DNA from: Paenibacillus sp. MAEPY2
GTDB lineage: Bacteria > Bacillota > Bacilli > Paenibacillales > Paenibacillaceae
Assembly: GCF_000499205.1 (NCBI RefSeq)
Contig: NZ_AWUK01000057.1
Location: 1-40,745, forward strand
Reading direction: 5' to 3'
Length of the DNA: 40,745 nt
Shown in pieces: positions 40,679 through 40,745 of the stretch (its first letter is position 1; each line of letters opens with the position of its first letter). The notes below the pieces were generated by a model. It was not told the DNA's origin. It saw only the letters and a list, made by a program, of their open reading frames with translations, and searched no databases. A program made the translations under genes and the position numbers.

Positions 40679-40745
40679 GGGATAAAAACCTGTGATATTA
40701 CACTCACAACAATGCTTTTAGCAACTAAAAACCCCGCCATTTTGG

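Overview
The window looks like the chromosome of a Paenibacillus-type member of the Firmicutes. This is inferred from strong AGGAGG-type ribosome binding sites, frequent TTG/GTG starts, AT-rich intergenic DNA and close likeness of many products to Bacillus/Paenibacillus families (AdhA/AdhR, YitT, class Ib NrdIEF, a short CydA with CydCD, a ResD-like regulator). There are no rRNA or tRNA genes, no recognisable insertion sequence and no CRISPR array.

Layout. 1-11.7 kb is a stress and efflux region. It holds an adhA/adhR-like divergent pair, a DUF6530-like protein, an MFS exporter with a small GIY-YIG-like protein, a second MFS exporter divergent from an AraC regulator, a CDF metal exporter, a GNAT-MerR operon, a YitT membrane protein and a MerR/SDR divergent pair. 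Three MerR-type control regions show the 19-bp-spacer promoter expected of that family, and two transcription units share an unusual TTAGTAAA-type operator just after the -10. 11.8-14.4 kb is a two-gene polyamine operon (carboxy(nor)spermidine dehydrogenase and decarboxylase) whose leader carries a short peptide ORF with a strong ribosome binding site followed by an intrinsic terminator. 15.0-15.6 kb encodes a secreted B-lectin protein.

15.7-28.9 kb is a respiratory block, all on the minus strand: cydABDC (cytochrome bd and its ABC exporter), a nosDLFY-tlpA maturation cluster without nosZ in the window, a NarXL-like two-component pair and an orphan ResD-like response regulator. 29.2-32.8 kb is the class Ib ribonucleotide reductase operon nrdI-nrdE-nrdF behind a promoter covered by two NrdR boxes.

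32.8-40.7 kb is the most novel part: a compact eight-gene minus-strand operon with its own strong promoter (40650-40678) and its own terminator (32781-32824). In order it encodes an acyl carrier protein, an ATP-grasp ligase, a GT-B glycosyltransferase-like protein, a radical SAM/SPASM enzyme, an ABC ATPase, two ABC-2 permeases and a protein resembling the BtrH acyltransferase. The ACP, ATP-grasp, radical SAM and BtrH-like set recalls the side-chain pathway of butirosin, but the aminocyclitol genes and most other butirosin enzymes are absent. I infer an undescribed pathway that builds an ACP-bound aminoacyl group, transfers it to an acceptor that may be glycosylated, and exports the product.
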